64,000 nucleotides of DNA from Embleya sp042956465 (lineage in GTDB: Bacteria > Actinomycetota > Actinomycetes > Streptomycetales > Streptomycetaceae), in the NCBI RefSeq assembly GCF_042956465.1, contig NZ_JBIBGL010000007.1, forward strand, positions 124,001 to 188,000, written 5' to 3'. Below are positions 9,061 to 18,078 of the stretch, piece by piece. The translations under genes and the position numbers were made by a program. Numbering within the stretch: the stretch's first letter is position 1; the number at the start of each line of letters is the position of its first letter. The notes under the pieces are model-generated. The model did not search any database and was not told the DNA's origin. It was given only the letters and a program-made list of their open reading frames with translations.

Positions 9061-9939
9061 ATGTCCGCTGTCGGGTCCACGGCCGGGCCGGGGGCGATCG
9101 ATTTGATGATCGGCTTCCCGAGTGCACAGGCCAAGAGTCACTACGACTTCCTGAAGCCGCAACTGCGCGACGCGGAGAGCGGCGAGATGGAGTTCCCCGC
9201 CGAGTACATGTTCAAGGGCGTGCCGAATCGGTTGGACGAGGGTGTCGATCCGGTCCAAGTGACCCTGGGCCGGATGGACGCGTGCGGCGTCGAGATCGGC
9301 CTGGTCGGCCTGAGCGAGACCGCGCTGCGGGCGATCGCCGAGCATCCGAAGCGCTTTCGGCCGACGCTGGAGGTGGACCCGAACGACATCACCAGGACGG
9401 TCCGGCGCATCCGGCAGGCGTACGAGGAACACCACATCGTCGCGGTGACCACCTTCCCGGCCGGCTGCAATCCGCAGGTGCCGGTGGACGATCGGCGCTA
9501 CTACCCGATCTACCAGACCTGCATCGACCTGGACCTGCCGATCGTCTCCAACGCCGGCATCGCCGGACCGCGCGTGCCGTCCGCGTGTCAGGACGTCATG
9601 CACTTCGACCAAGTCTGTTACGACTTCCCGGAGTTGCGGATCGTGATGCGGCACGGCGCGGAGCCGTGGGAGGACCTCGCGGTCAAGCTGATGCTCAAGT
9701 GGCCCGGGCTGTACTACATGACCTCGGCGTTCGCGCCGAAGTACTACCCGAAGGCGATCGTCGACTACGCGAACACGCGTGGTGCGGACAAGGTGATGTA
9801 CGCGGGCTACTACCCGATGGGTCTGTCCCTGGAGCGGATCTTCCGCGAGCTGCCGGACGTGCCGTTCAAGCCCGAGGTGCGGGCGAAGTTCCTGCGCGAG
9901 AACGCGATGCGGGTGTTCAAGCTGGGTGGGGAGGGGTGA
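9061..9939 (+). CDS. amidohydrolase-2 (PF04909) family protein, metal ligands altered
   Basis: TIM-barrel protein of 292 residues in the amidohydrolase/decarboxylase superfamily. The N-terminal strand reads IDLMIGFP, without the HxH pair of catalytic members, and the C-terminal strand reads MYAGYYPMG where active relatives have a metal-binding Asp (GSDYP-like). The central His (VMRHGAEPW, near residue 199) is kept. It is translationally coupled to the next, fuller-looking family member (GTGA overlap at 9936-9939), so the two may form one enzyme. Start ATG at 9061 follows GGGGG a few bases upstream. Substrate unknown; actinomycete pairs of this type are often in lipid or aromatic catabolism loci. 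Confidence 0.78.
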   Translation: MSAVGSTAGPGAIDLMIGFPSAQAKSHYDFLKPQLRDAESGEMEFPAEYMFKGVPNRLDEGVDPVQVTLGRMDACGVEIGLVGLSETALRAIAEHPKRFRPTLEVDPNDITRTVRRIRQAYEEHHIVAVTTFPAGCNPQVPVDDRRYYPIYQTCIDLDLPIVSNAGIAGPRVPSACQDVMHFDQVCYDFPELRIVMRHGAEPWEDLAVKLMLKWPGLYYMTSAFAPKYYPKAIVDYANTRGADKVMYAGYYPMGLSLERIFRELPDVPFKPEVRAKFLRENAMRVFKLGGEG

Positions 9940-11138
9940 AGGCCGTGTCGGATCGCCACACGATCATCTCGGCGGACGGGCACGCCGGTGCCGGGATGGA
10001 CACCTATCGCGAGTTCCTGGACCCGTCCTGGCGGGCGGAGTTCGACGACTGGCGGGAGCGCTACCGCAATCCGTTCCGGGACCTCCAGGGCGACGGGCGC
10101 ACCCGCAACTGGGACGACGACCGGCGGGTCGCCGAGTTGGCCGCGGACGGGATCGTCGCGGAGGTGGTGTTCCCCAACACCGTGCCGCCGTTCTTCCCGA
10201 CCGGGCAACTGCTCGCCCGGCCGCCGTCGGCGCACTCCTATGCCCGTCGGCTGGCCGGGATCCGGGCGCACAACCGCTGGCTGGCCCAGTGGTGCGGCGG
10301 GCCGAACGCGGTGCGGCGGGCCGGGCTGGCCCAGGTGTTCCTGAACAACGTCGAGGACGCGGTCGCGGAGGCGGTGTGGGCCAGGGAGCACGGCCTCGCG
10401 GGCATCCTCATCCCCACCACACCGCCGGATGTGAGCGGCATCCTGCCGCTGTACGCGCCGGAGTGGGACCGGCTCTGGGAGGTGTGCCAGGACCTGGAGT
10501 TGGCGGTGGTCAACCACGGCGGATCGGGCAGCCCGGACTACGGTGCCTACCCGGCGTCGACCTTCCTGTGGATCGCCGAGGCGACGCTGTTCTCCCGCCG
10601 ACCGCTGACCCACATGTTGTTGTCCGGGGCGTTCGCGCGTTTCCCCCGGCTCAAGTTCGCGATCACCGAGCAGGGCGCGGCCTGGATTCCGCCGGTGCTC
10701 CGGCAGTTGGACGGTTACCACGCGCAGATGGCGACCGGCCGGATCGGTGAACTCAAGTACACCGAGGCCGATCGGCTGCCGGAGCCGCCGAGCGCGTACT
10801 TCGCCCGGAACTGCTGGGTGGGCGCGAGCTTCCCGTCGCCCACCGAGGCCGCCGCGCGACACGAACTGGGGGTGGACCGGTACATGTGGGGCGCGGACTA
10901 CCCGCACGACGAGGGGACCTACCCGTACACGCGCGAGGCGCTGCGCCGCTCGTTCCACGACGCGTCGCCGGCCGAACTGCGGGCGATCCTGGCCGGGAAC
11001 GCGGCGACGTTGTACGGCTTCGACCTGGCCGCACTGGACGCGCTGGCGGCGGAGGTCGGACCGACGCATGCGGAAATCGCGGAGCCACTGGCGGCCGTGC
11101 CGACGGACAGCAACAGCCCGGCGTTCACTCGGCCCTGA
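9936..11138 (+). CDS. amidohydrolase-2 (PF04909) family protein
   Basis: Second TIM-barrel amidohydrolase, 400 residues. Candidate metal-binding residues are present: ISADGHAG at the N-terminus and WGADYPHDEGTYPYT near residue 325, with AITEQGAAW in between. Members of this family hydrolyse or decarboxylate small acids using one divalent metal. Start GTG at 9936 overlaps the preceding stop; GTG at 9945 is an in-frame alternative. The coupling to a degenerate paralogue suggests equal expression and perhaps a heteromer. The actual substrate cannot be read from the sequence. Confidence 0.8.
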   Translation: MKAVSDRHTIISADGHAGAGMDTYREFLDPSWRAEFDDWRERYRNPFRDLQGDGRTRNWDDDRRVAELAADGIVAEVVFPNTVPPFFPTGQLLARPPSAHSYARRLAGIRAHNRWLAQWCGGPNAVRRAGLAQVFLNNVEDAVAEAVWAREHGLAGILIPTTPPDVSGILPLYAPEWDRLWEVCQDLELAVVNHGGSGSPDYGAYPASTFLWIAEATLFSRRPLTHMLLSGAFARFPRLKFAITEQGAAWIPPVLRQLDGYHAQMATGRIGELKYTEADRLPEPPSAYFARNCWVGASFPSPTEAAARHELGVDRYMWGADYPHDEGTYPYTREALRRSFHDASPAELRAILAGNAATLYGFDLAALDALAAEVGPTHAEIAEPLAAVPTDSNSPAFTRP

Positions 11139-11278
11139 GGGGTTGTGGCCGCTCACCCGTTCCCGACGGGTGTGCGGCTCGGGCCGGCCGGGGCGCATCC
11201 GGATGGGGACGGGTGACGGCTGCGGCGTGGCCCGGCTTCGACGCCGTTCGTCGGCCACGGCCATGGCCACCGGCTCGG

Positions 11279-12004
11279 TCAGCGGCCCAGGACGTGGCCG
11301 CCGCTGACGTTGACGAACTCGCCGGTCATGTAGCCCGCTTCGGGGGAGGCCACGAAGGCGACGGCGGCGGCGATGTCCTCGGGGCGGCCGACCCGCTTGA
11401 CCAGGGTGGAGTCCGCGCGACGGGCGTGTTCGGCGGCGTCCTGCACCATGTCGAAGGTGAATTCGGTGTCGGCGATGTAGCCCGGGATGACGATGTTGGC
11501 GGTGATGCCCTCCGGGCCGACCCGGGCCGCGAGGGTGTGGTTCCAGGCGTGTACGGCGGCCTTCGCGGCGCCGTAGGCGTTGTTGCCGCGCAGGCCGGCC
11601 GTCGAGCCGATGGACACGATCCGGCCGCCGGGGCGGGCCAGGCGGGGGAGCAGGGCCTCGGTGAGCAGCACGGTGGGCAACACGATGTGGTCGTACATCC
11701 GCCGCCAGTGGTCGGCGACGCCGGCCAGATCGGGTTCGGTGGGTGTGGGCAGCCGCTGACCGGCGTTGTTGACCAGGACGTCGACCCGCTCGGGCAGCAA
11801 TGCGCGGGCCCGCTCGACCGCATGAGGGTCCGTCAGGTCGACGGCGAGTGCGCTGCCGCCGATCTCCTCGGCGACGGCGGCGATCGGTTCGGGCCGCCGG
11901 CCGAGCACGGTCACATGGTCGCCCTGCGCGGCGAACCGACGCGCGACGGCCCGGCCGATCCCGCTGCCGGCTCCACTGACCACCACGAAACGCCGTGCAC
12001 TCAT
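11279..12004 (-). CDS. short-chain dehydrogenase/reductase
   Basis: Classical SDR, 241 residues. It should oxidise or reduce a hydroxyl/keto substrate with NAD(P). The cofactor motif is GAGSGIG (residues 10-16), NNAG follows at the usual place, and the catalytic Ser and YxxxK are in SIGSTAGLRGNN with YGAAK. An Arg-Arg after the second strand (LGRRPEP) suggests NADP(H). Start ATG at 12004 follows GGGGAGG. It points toward the amidohydrolase genes and may share their pathway, but this is only proximity. Confidence 0.85.
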   Translation of the reverse strand: MSARRFVVVSGAGSGIGRAVARRFAAQGDHVTVLGRRPEPIAAVAEEIGGSALAVDLTDPHAVERARALLPERVDVLVNNAGQRLPTPTEPDLAGVADHWRRMYDHIVLPTVLLTEALLPRLARPGGRIVSIGSTAGLRGNNAYGAAKAAVHAWNHTLAARVGPEGITANIVIPGYIADTEFTFDMVQDAAEHARRADSTLVKRVGRPEDIAAAVAFVASPEAGYMTGEFVNVSGGHVLGR

Positions 12005-12223
12005 GGCTGGTTGTCGCCTCCCCGGGTATCTGTCGTCGCCGACCTGGCGTGATCCTACGAGGGGGATCGGCGCGGGCTCGGCCCGCAACGATGTGATCAC
12101 GGGCACGTGTGCGACCGTCACCGACTGACACGGTGTGTCCCGAAGTCCCTCCGGTCCGGGCTCGGTTCGGAGTCGCTCCCGGCTCGGTCCGGGCTCGGTG
12201 CGGAGTCGGTCCATGGGGGAGAC

Positions 12224-13048
12224 ATGCGGTTCCTGGCATACCTGTTGAAGACGCTTGCGCTCGCACTGGCCGTGATCGTGGCGGTGACCGCACCGATGGT
12301 GTGGGAGGACACCGAGCCCGATGAGCGCACGTTCACCATCGGGTTCTTCGCCGTGCTCGGCCTGGTTGCGGTCGTCCTGGCGGTGTGCGGCTACGCACTG
12401 GGGAATCGGGCCGCGCGGAAGGCGCGGGAGGTTCCGGTCCCGCCGGCGATGTCGTTCACGCCCGTCCCGGGAGAGACCTGGCACGACCAGGCGGGGTGGG
12501 AGTACCTGCCCGATCCGACGCCGGACGTGCCTCATCCGCGGATCTGGCCCGCGCCCCGGCTGCCGCTTGTCCCGGTGCCGCCGGACGAGATCCTGCGCCG
12601 CCTGTGGCTGGCCCGGGCGCACTCGTGGACCTATCGGGCCAACGCCGCCGCGACCGGGGTGACCTTCGCTTCGACGATGATCGGTCTGCTGCTCGCGCCG
12701 GTCGGTCTGGGGTTGTGGTTCGGCGTGGACACCTACCTCGGCGATGGGGACGACGCGGACCGGGCGACGGGTCTCGGGGTGATCCTCGGCAGCGCCGTGC
12801 TCCTGATCCCGGTGGTGTGCTTCGGCCGGGCCGTGTTCCGCGACCACCGCGGCTCGTTTCGGCGGCACCGTCGGCTCGTCCGCGAGATCGAGGCACTCGA
12901 GGCGGCCGATGCGGGACGACCCGGCGGCGGGCTGGACCCGTGGCGAGGCCCACGAGGTTTCGTGCACCCGGGGGCGGTGCTGGAGGAGATGCTGAGTCCG
13001 GATTTGGAGCGGGCCGTGGCCGCCTATCCGTGGGTTGCCGCGCCGTGA
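12224..13048 (+). CDS. hypothetical four-helix membrane protein
   Basis: 274 residues, not assigned to a family. Two hydrophobic segments lie at about 4-24 and 38-58, then a proline-rich soluble stretch (about 65-125), then two more hydrophobic segments at about 147-168 and 186-205, and a charged C-terminal tail. Start ATG at 12224 is preceded by GGGGGA. The 70 bases before it carry imperfect repeats of a GCTCGGTCCG-like unit. No catalytic motif is visible; function unknown. Confidence 0.65.
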   Translation: MRFLAYLLKTLALALAVIVAVTAPMVWEDTEPDERTFTIGFFAVLGLVAVVLAVCGYALGNRAARKAREVPVPPAMSFTPVPGETWHDQAGWEYLPDPTPDVPHPRIWPAPRLPLVPVPPDEILRRLWLARAHSWTYRANAAATGVTFASTMIGLLLAPVGLGLWFGVDTYLGDGDDADRATGLGVILGSAVLLIPVVCFGRAVFRDHRGSFRRHRRLVREIEALEAADAGRPGGGLDPWRGPRGFVHPGAVLEEMLSPDLERAVAAYPWVAAP

Positions 13049-13149
13049 CGCGGCCCACGTTCGGATCGGCGGACGGCCATTGATGGTTGAAGGGGGCCGG
13101 ACTAGAGTCGCGCAACCGACCTGCCGCACGTGCTCCCTGGAGATCGAAC

Positions 13150-13635
13150 ATGGTGGAACAGAAGAACGACGAGTTCATCGAGCCCTCGCCCGAGGAGATC
13201 GTTCTCTTCACCAAAGAGCACGTTTCGCAGATGGAGCAGTCGGACGGCGACGACGTCTGGCTCCTGGCGGGCATGAACCACGTGCTGGTCCACACCGTCG
13301 GCCGCAAGAGCGGCAAGCTGCACAAGGTCGCGCTTCCGTTCTGGGCGGACGAGAACGGCCACCGCGTCGTGGTCGGCTCCTTCGCGGGCGCGGCGAAGCA
13401 CCCGTCCTGGTTCGTGAACCTGTCCGACCGCACGGCCAACCCGCAGTTGCTGGTGCGGGTCCAGCACGCCACGTACTGGAGCACCGCCGAGATCCTCGAC
13501 GGCGACGAGTACACCAAGACCTGGGCCGCACTCACCGCCGATCGCGAGTACTACAACAACTACCAGACCCGCACCGACCGCCGGATCCCCCTGGTCCGCC
13601 TCCCGGAAACCAGCCTGATCGCGCGCCGCGACTGA
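13150..13635 (+). CDS. F420H2-dependent nitroreductase/quinone reductase family (DDN-like)
   Basis: 161 residues, matching the split-barrel deazaflavin-dependent nitroreductase family (PF04075). These proteins use F420H2 to reduce quinones or nitro compounds in actinobacteria. The signature HTVGRKSGKLHKVALPF near residue 50 and the HPSWFVNLSDR segment near 90 are characteristic F420-phosphate and substrate-side blocks. Start ATG at 13150 follows TGGAGA. It stands alone, convergent with the malonyl-CoA synthetase gene. Confidence 0.85.
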   Translation: MVEQKNDEFIEPSPEEIVLFTKEHVSQMEQSDGDDVWLLAGMNHVLVHTVGRKSGKLHKVALPFWADENGHRVVVGSFAGAAKHPSWFVNLSDRTANPQLLVRVQHATYWSTAEILDGDEYTKTWAALTADREYYNNYQTRTDRRIPLVRLPETSLIARRD

Positions 13636-13706
13636 CCGTCCCGAACACCGGCGGCCGGTGGACCGGCCCGAACCCCGGCCGCCGCGGCCCCCGTTCGCGT
13701 CGGTCG

Positions 13707-13723
13707 ACCGGCGCGCCGCCGGT
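13707..13723. terminator. GC hairpin between convergent genes
   Basis: ACCGGCG-CGC-CGCCGGT stem-loop lying just before the stop of the leftward gene at 13737 and after the stop at 13635. A second, longer GC inverted repeat lies just upstream (about 13650-13690). No T-tract, as is usual for streptomycete terminators. Confidence 0.4.
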
Positions 13724-13736
13724 GTCGTGCGTCGAC

Positions 13737-15134
13737 TCAGTCCGTCAGTAGCTTCTTCTGGACCTTGCCCATTGCGTTGCGGGGCAGGTCGGCGACGAAG
13801 AGCACGCGCCTGGGTCGTTTGTGCGCGGACAGGCCGGTCGCGACGTGGTCGATGAGTTGATGCTCCGTCACGTCGCCGGCCGGCACCACGAAGGCGACGA
13901 TCTCCTGGCCCAGGTCGGGGTGCGCCACGCCGATCACCGCCGCCTCGCGCACCGCCGGGTGCGCCAGCAGGGCACTCTCGACCTCGCCCGCGCCGACCCG
14001 GTAGCCGCCGGTCTTGATCAGATCGGTGCTCGCCCGGCCGACGATCCGGTGCCGGCCGTCGGCGTCGATCACCGCGACGTCGCCGGTGCGGAACCAGCCG
14101 TCCGGGGTCAGCGTCTCGGCGGTGGCGTCGGGACGGTTCAGGTAGCCCTGGAACAGGGTCGGCGAATCGATCTGCAACTCGCCCACGGTTTCGCCGTCGT
14201 GCGCACACGCCGACCCGTCCTCGCCGACCAGTCGGGTGCGCACGCCCGCGATCGGCAGCCCGACGAAGCCGGGTCGGCGCTCGCCGTCCGCGCGGGTGCT
14301 GACCGTGATCAGCGTCTCCGTCATGCCGTACCGCTCGATCGGCCGGTGTCCGGTGAGTTCGGCCAACCGCTCGAACACCGGGACGGGCAGCGGCGCGCTC
14401 CCGGACACCAGCAACCGCGCGCCGGACAGCGCCTGCGCCGACTCCGGGTCGTGGGCGATCCGCGACCACACCGTGGGCACGCCGAAGTACAGGCTGCCGC
14501 CGGCCTGCGCGTACGCCGCCGGCTTGGGCCGGCCGGTGTGCACCACGCGCGAGCCGACCCGCAGCGCGCCGAGTACGCCCAGCACGAGGCCGTGCACGTG
14601 GAACAGCGGGAGGCCGTGCACCAGCACGTCGTCCGGCGTCCACGCCCAGGCCTCGGCGACGCCGTCCAGCCCCGCCGCGATCGCCGCGTGCGGCATCAGC
14701 ACGCCCTTCGGCGCACCCGTGGTGCCGCTCGTGTACAGGATCAGCGCGGTCGTGTCCGGGGCCGGCTCGGGGTGGGTGCTCGTCGAGCGCGCGGTGAGGT
14801 CGATCGGCATGGTGGGCAGCCCGGCGTCCGTCCACGGCCCCGGCGCGAGCAGCAGCGCGGCGCCCGAGTCGGACAGGATGTGCGCCCGCTCCAGCGGACC
14901 CGAATCCGGCGGGACCGGGACCACCGGGACGCCCGCCACCAGGCCGGCCAGCACGGCCACCACGGTGCCCAGGCTCGCGTCCGCCCGCAGCGCGACGGCC
15001 GGAGCACCCGCGATGCGATCCGCCAACGCGGTCGCCGCCCCGAACAACGCCTCGCGCGACATCGCCCCCCCGGCCACCGTGACCGCATCTGGCCGATCCG
15101 ACACCGGACCGTCAAGCGAGACGAGAGCAGACAC
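13737..15134 (-). CDS. matB: malonyl-CoA synthetase (MatB-like acyl-CoA synthetase)
   Basis: ANL-superfamily adenylating enzyme of 465 residues. It would activate malonate (or methylmalonate) with ATP and CoA, supplying extender units. Motifs in order: P-loop-like ILYTSGTTGAPKGVLMP, then GLPLFHVHGLVLG, then IERYGMTETLITV, WFRTGDVAVID, and the acyl-transfer lysine region ending PRNAMGKVQKKLL. The HVHGL block and the RYGMTETL context closely resemble the characterised Streptomyces MatB. Start GTG at 15134 follows GGAGGT at the right distance; a longer upstream reading is not supported. Stand-alone gene; other short acyl-CoA synthetases are the alternative. Confidence 0.85.
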   Translation of the reverse strand: MSALVSLDGPVSDRPDAVTVAGGAMSREALFGAATALADRIAGAPAVALRADASLGTVVAVLAGLVAGVPVVPVPPDSGPLERAHILSDSGAALLLAPGPWTDAGLPTMPIDLTARSTSTHPEPAPDTTALILYTSGTTGAPKGVLMPHAAIAAGLDGVAEAWAWTPDDVLVHGLPLFHVHGLVLGVLGALRVGSRVVHTGRPKPAAYAQAGGSLYFGVPTVWSRIAHDPESAQALSGARLLVSGSAPLPVPVFERLAELTGHRPIERYGMTETLITVSTRADGERRPGFVGLPIAGVRTRLVGEDGSACAHDGETVGELQIDSPTLFQGYLNRPDATAETLTPDGWFRTGDVAVIDADGRHRIVGRASTDLIKTGGYRVGAGEVESALLAHPAVREAAVIGVAHPDLGQEIVAFVVPAGDVTEHQLIDHVATGLSAHKRPRRVLFVADLPRNAMGKVQKKLLTD

Positions 15135-15508
15135 GAACCGACCTCCAGCCACGACAACCGACCCACCGATGCTATTGCGCCCCACACCCCACCCGGGCAC
15201 CATGCCGCGTCTTCGCCACCCCGCCACTTCACTCGGGCCGGTGATGACAGCGGGGGATCGGAACGAGGTGGCCGATGGTGGTCGTATCCGGTACCTCGTG
15301 GACACCACTCGGGCCACCTGCCGGATCACGTTCGCAGGTACGGGACACCCCCGTGCCACGGATCGGCGGTGATGGCCGGGGGGCTTCGCTTCGGGTCGGG
15401 ATTGTGTGTGGGACGGCGGGCCCCTGGCGCCATAGCGTTGGGTGGGGGAACCGGGCGGTGGGGTGGGCCGTCACAGGGGCAGGACAGTCGGGCGAGCGAG
15501 GAGTGGTT
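15135..15508. other. divergent intergenic region
   Basis: 374 bases between the leftward malonyl-CoA synthetase and the rightward lipoprotein gene, so it must hold both promoters. I see no clear operator palindrome or RNA gene in it. Confidence 0.35.
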
Positions 15509-16351
15509 GTGCGTCGAAATCCCGTGATGGGGAGCAGGGTCGCGGCCGTGGTGGCGGTGTGCGTTTCGCTCGGTGTGCTGACCGCGTGTGGCGACGAGCA
15601 GAGTCCGCTGTCCACCATCGAGAAGTCGTCGCCCACCGTGTCGGCGACCTCGAGCGCGGGGTCCGGGCTGGACGAGAACGTCCGCAACGAGGATCTCGAC
15701 GTCGGTGAACTGGCCCGCCGGGCCAAGCAGTCCGCCGCCCGGATCAAGACCGTGCACGTGGTGGCGGACATCGTCTCCGCCGGCAAGGCGGTCAAGCTCG
15801 ACCTGCGGGTGGACCGGGGCAGCGAGGACTTCCAGGGCACCATCGAGCAGAACGGCGTCAAGCTGGAGGTGCGCCGGGTGCAGTCCGCGATGTACATCCG
15901 GGGCGACGAGCAGGCGTACCGCTCGCTGGTCGGCACCGTGGACGGCGACATGGCCGCCAAGCTGCTCGCCGGGAAGTGGCTCAAGGGCGACGCGAACAGC
16001 GAGAAGTTGCGCGGCGTACGCAACATCACCACCGTCGCCGACCCGGGCGCGGCGCTGAAGAACTTCCCCGAGGACGGCGTCAAGCTGCCCACCGAGACGA
16101 TCAACGGCCGCAAGATGATCCCGCTCACCGGCCCGCCCGGGAGCGACGGCGGCAAGATCTACATCGAGGCCCAGGGCGGCAAGCCCTACCCGGTCCTGAT
16201 CGTGTCCAAGTCCACCGCCAACAGCGGCTCGGTCAGCTACGGCGACTTCGACGTCCCGGTCGAGGTGAACGCGCCACCGGCCGCCGAGGTGATCGACATC
16301 CCCGACCGCTCGACGGCATCGGGCACGCCCCGCCCCGGCAGCACCGCCTGA
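15509..16351 (+). CDS. LppX/LprG-like secreted lipoprotein
   Basis: 280 residues. The N-terminus has two Arg, a hydrophobic stretch and a lipobox LTAC with the acylated Cys at residue 27, so the protein should be anchored on the outer face of the membrane. The rest fits the LppX/LprA/LprF/LprG fold family: ARRAKQSAARIKTVHV, a beta-rich middle, a GKWLKGD turn, and a final GGKPYPVLIV strand. Family members carry lipids or glycolipids. Start GTG at 15509 is chosen because GAGGAG lies 6 bases upstream. The linker after the Cys is Ser/Thr-rich and probably disordered. Confidence 0.78.
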   Translation: MRRNPVMGSRVAAVVAVCVSLGVLTACGDEQSPLSTIEKSSPTVSATSSAGSGLDENVRNEDLDVGELARRAKQSAARIKTVHVVADIVSAGKAVKLDLRVDRGSEDFQGTIEQNGVKLEVRRVQSAMYIRGDEQAYRSLVGTVDGDMAAKLLAGKWLKGDANSEKLRGVRNITTVADPGAALKNFPEDGVKLPTETINGRKMIPLTGPPGSDGGKIYIEAQGGKPYPVLIVSKSTANSGSVSYGDFDVPVEVNAPPAAEVIDIPDRSTASGTPRPGSTA

Positions 16352-16509
16352 CACCTCCGATCACGCGGTGAAGTGGCTGATGTGCGTCGTGTGATGACGA
16401 AGTGGTCGATCTCCCGCAGTGATCCGCTCGCCCTAGGATGCTCTCCATCCACGCGCCGCGTCCGTCGACGGGGCGCGCAATCGGGGAACCACCGCGGAGG
16501 GGAGTTGCG

Positions 16510-17094
16510 ATGACGGTCGTTCTCGCACAGGGGGAGCGCGTCACCATCGGCAAGGGCACGGCCGATTCGGCCGCCCGGGTACGGATGGGACTGGGCTGGG
16601 ACCCGATCAAGCACGAGGGGCTGCGCCCGGGTCTGCAGGCGCTCACCGGCGTCGACCTGGACGCGTCGTGTCTGCTGTTCGACGCCGATCACCGCCTCGT
16701 GGACACCGTGTGGCCCAGGCAGTTGGTGTCCAAGGACGGCGCGGTCACGCACACCGGCGACAACACCACCGGTGCCGGCGAGGGTGACGACGAGTCGATC
16801 ATCGTGGACCTCGCCGCGCTGCCGCTGCGCATCACGGCCCTGGTCTTCACGGTCAGCGCGTTCACCAGCGACGACTTCTCCCGGGTCGCCAACGCGTTCT
16901 GCCGGCTGGTGGACGAGAGCGACGGAAGCGAAATCGTGCGCTACGAACTCTCCACCGCCGACTCGCAGGACAACGCGCAGATCATGGTCAAGCTGGCCCG
17001 CGGCGCCGACGGCTGGGTGCTCACCGCGATCGGCCAACCGGCCAAGGGCAACACGGTCAACGACCTGCTGCCCGCGGTCCAGAAGTACCTGTAG
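16510..17094 (+). CDS. TerD-family calcium-binding stress protein
   Basis: 194 residues, the standard size for TerD. These proteins bind calcium and occur in tellurite-resistance and general stress modules, often in several copies in streptomycetes. Visible features: GERVTIGKG near the start, MGLGWDP, VDLDASCLLFD and GDNTTGAGEGDDESIIVDL near residue 80-97, the acidic calcium-binding block. Start ATG at 16510 follows GGAGGGGAG. No other ter gene is next to it; a TerD-VWA protein is encoded at 60196-61572. Confidence 0.9.
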   Translation: MTVVLAQGERVTIGKGTADSAARVRMGLGWDPIKHEGLRPGLQALTGVDLDASCLLFDADHRLVDTVWPRQLVSKDGAVTHTGDNTTGAGEGDDESIIVDLAALPLRITALVFTVSAFTSDDFSRVANAFCRLVDESDGSEIVRYELSTADSQDNAQIMVKLARGADGWVLTAIGQPAKGNTVNDLLPAVQKYL

Positions 17095-17144
17095 CAGGTA
17101 GCCGGCTACCGGCGGCAGCCACCCGCAGCCGACCCGGCCACAAC

Positions 17145-17189
17145 GCCGCCGCGCCCCGGCCGACACCCACCGGCGCCGGGCGCGGCGGC
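17145..17189. terminator. bidirectional hairpin between terD and the sigma factor gene
   Basis: Inverted repeat with 12-bp arms, GCCGCCGCGCCC at 17145-17156 and its complement at 17178-17189, around a 21-base loop. It lies between two convergent stops, fitting a shared terminator. Confidence 0.5.
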
Positions 17190-17211
17190 CCCACCGAGAT
17201 CCACCGCCGGG

Positions 17212-17850
17212 CTAGGCCGCGGCCACGAACCCGCGCTCGTGCGCGTACTCCGCCAGTGCCTCGCGCAGCCGCCGCCGGCCCCGGTGCAGCCGCGACATCA
17301 CCGTGCCGAGCGGCACGTCCATGAACGCGGCGATGTCCTTGTACGGATAGCCCTCCACGTCCGCCAGATACACCGCGATCCGGAACTCCTCGGGCAGCGC
17401 GCGCAACGCGGCCACCACCTGCGAGTCCGGCAGGTGCTCCAGCGCCTCGGTCTCCGCCGACCGCAGCCCGGTCGACTCGTGCGACCCGGCCCGGTACAGC
17501 TGCCAGTCCTCGATCTCCTGCACACCCGACGCCACCGGCTGCCGCTGTTTCCTGCGGTAGGAGGTGATGAAGGTGTTGGTGAGGATCCGGTACAGCCAGG
17601 CCTTCAGATTCGTGCCGTCCCGGAACTGGTGGAAGGACGCGTACGCCTTCGTGAACGTCTCCTGGACCAGATCCTCCGCGTCCGAGGCGTTGCGGGTCAT
17701 CCGCAGCGCGGCGGGGTAGAGCGGGTCCAGAAACGGCACGGCGTCGCGCTCGAAACGGTCTTGCCGCAGCCCCGGGGTGGTCAGGAGATCACTCAAGTCG
17801 TCGCTCCCGTTGCGCAAGGTACGGACCCGCCGGCGCCTGTCCGTCCCCAC
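17212..17850 (-). CDS. ECF sigma factor, SigR-like
   Basis: 212 residues. Region 2 contains PFLDPLYPAALRMTRN and DAEDLVQETFTKAYASFHQF; region 4 contains LPEEFRIAVYLADVEGYPYKDIA and GTVMSRLHRGRRRLREAL. This order and wording match SigR, the thiol-oxidative-stress sigma factor of Streptomyces, but the protein is diverged enough to be a paralogue. SigR is normally followed by rsrA, its zinc anti-sigma. Here the next 117 bases hold only a terminator and then a convergent terD, so no rsrA follows. The start is uncertain: GTG at 17850 gives a basic N-terminal extension; TTG at 17796, behind GGGAG, gives 194 residues. Confidence 0.85.
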   Translation of the reverse strand: MGTDRRRRVRTLRNGSDDLSDLLTTPGLRQDRFERDAVPFLDPLYPAALRMTRNASDAEDLVQETFTKAYASFHQFRDGTNLKAWLYRILTNTFITSYRRKQRQPVASGVQEIEDWQLYRAGSHESTGLRSAETEALEHLPDSQVVAALRALPEEFRIAVYLADVEGYPYKDIAAFMDVPLGTVMSRLHRGRRRLREALAEYAHERGFVAAA

Positions 17851-18078
17851 CGCGCCGGGGGTGTGTAACTCCCCTGCCCATCATGTGCCCGCCGACGCGG
17901 GAAACAGCCGGGCCATTGGTCCTTCGTTGTCGGGAATGCCGATTGCGTGCCCACCCCGCACCGCCGGCGCCCGATTCGGGCAGCCGGCAGTTACCGTGCG
18001 TCAAGTTCCGTTCACCCTACGGCGATCGTCGGTGTTCCCGGCGTCGACCCGGCGCCCTATCCTCGGGCCATGTCCGGG

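Noticed and set aside
17095..17211. A hidden rsrA-like anti-sigma gene after the SigR-like gene
   Set aside because: Only 117 bases with a hairpin lie before the convergent terD stop; no HxxxCxxC frame is present.
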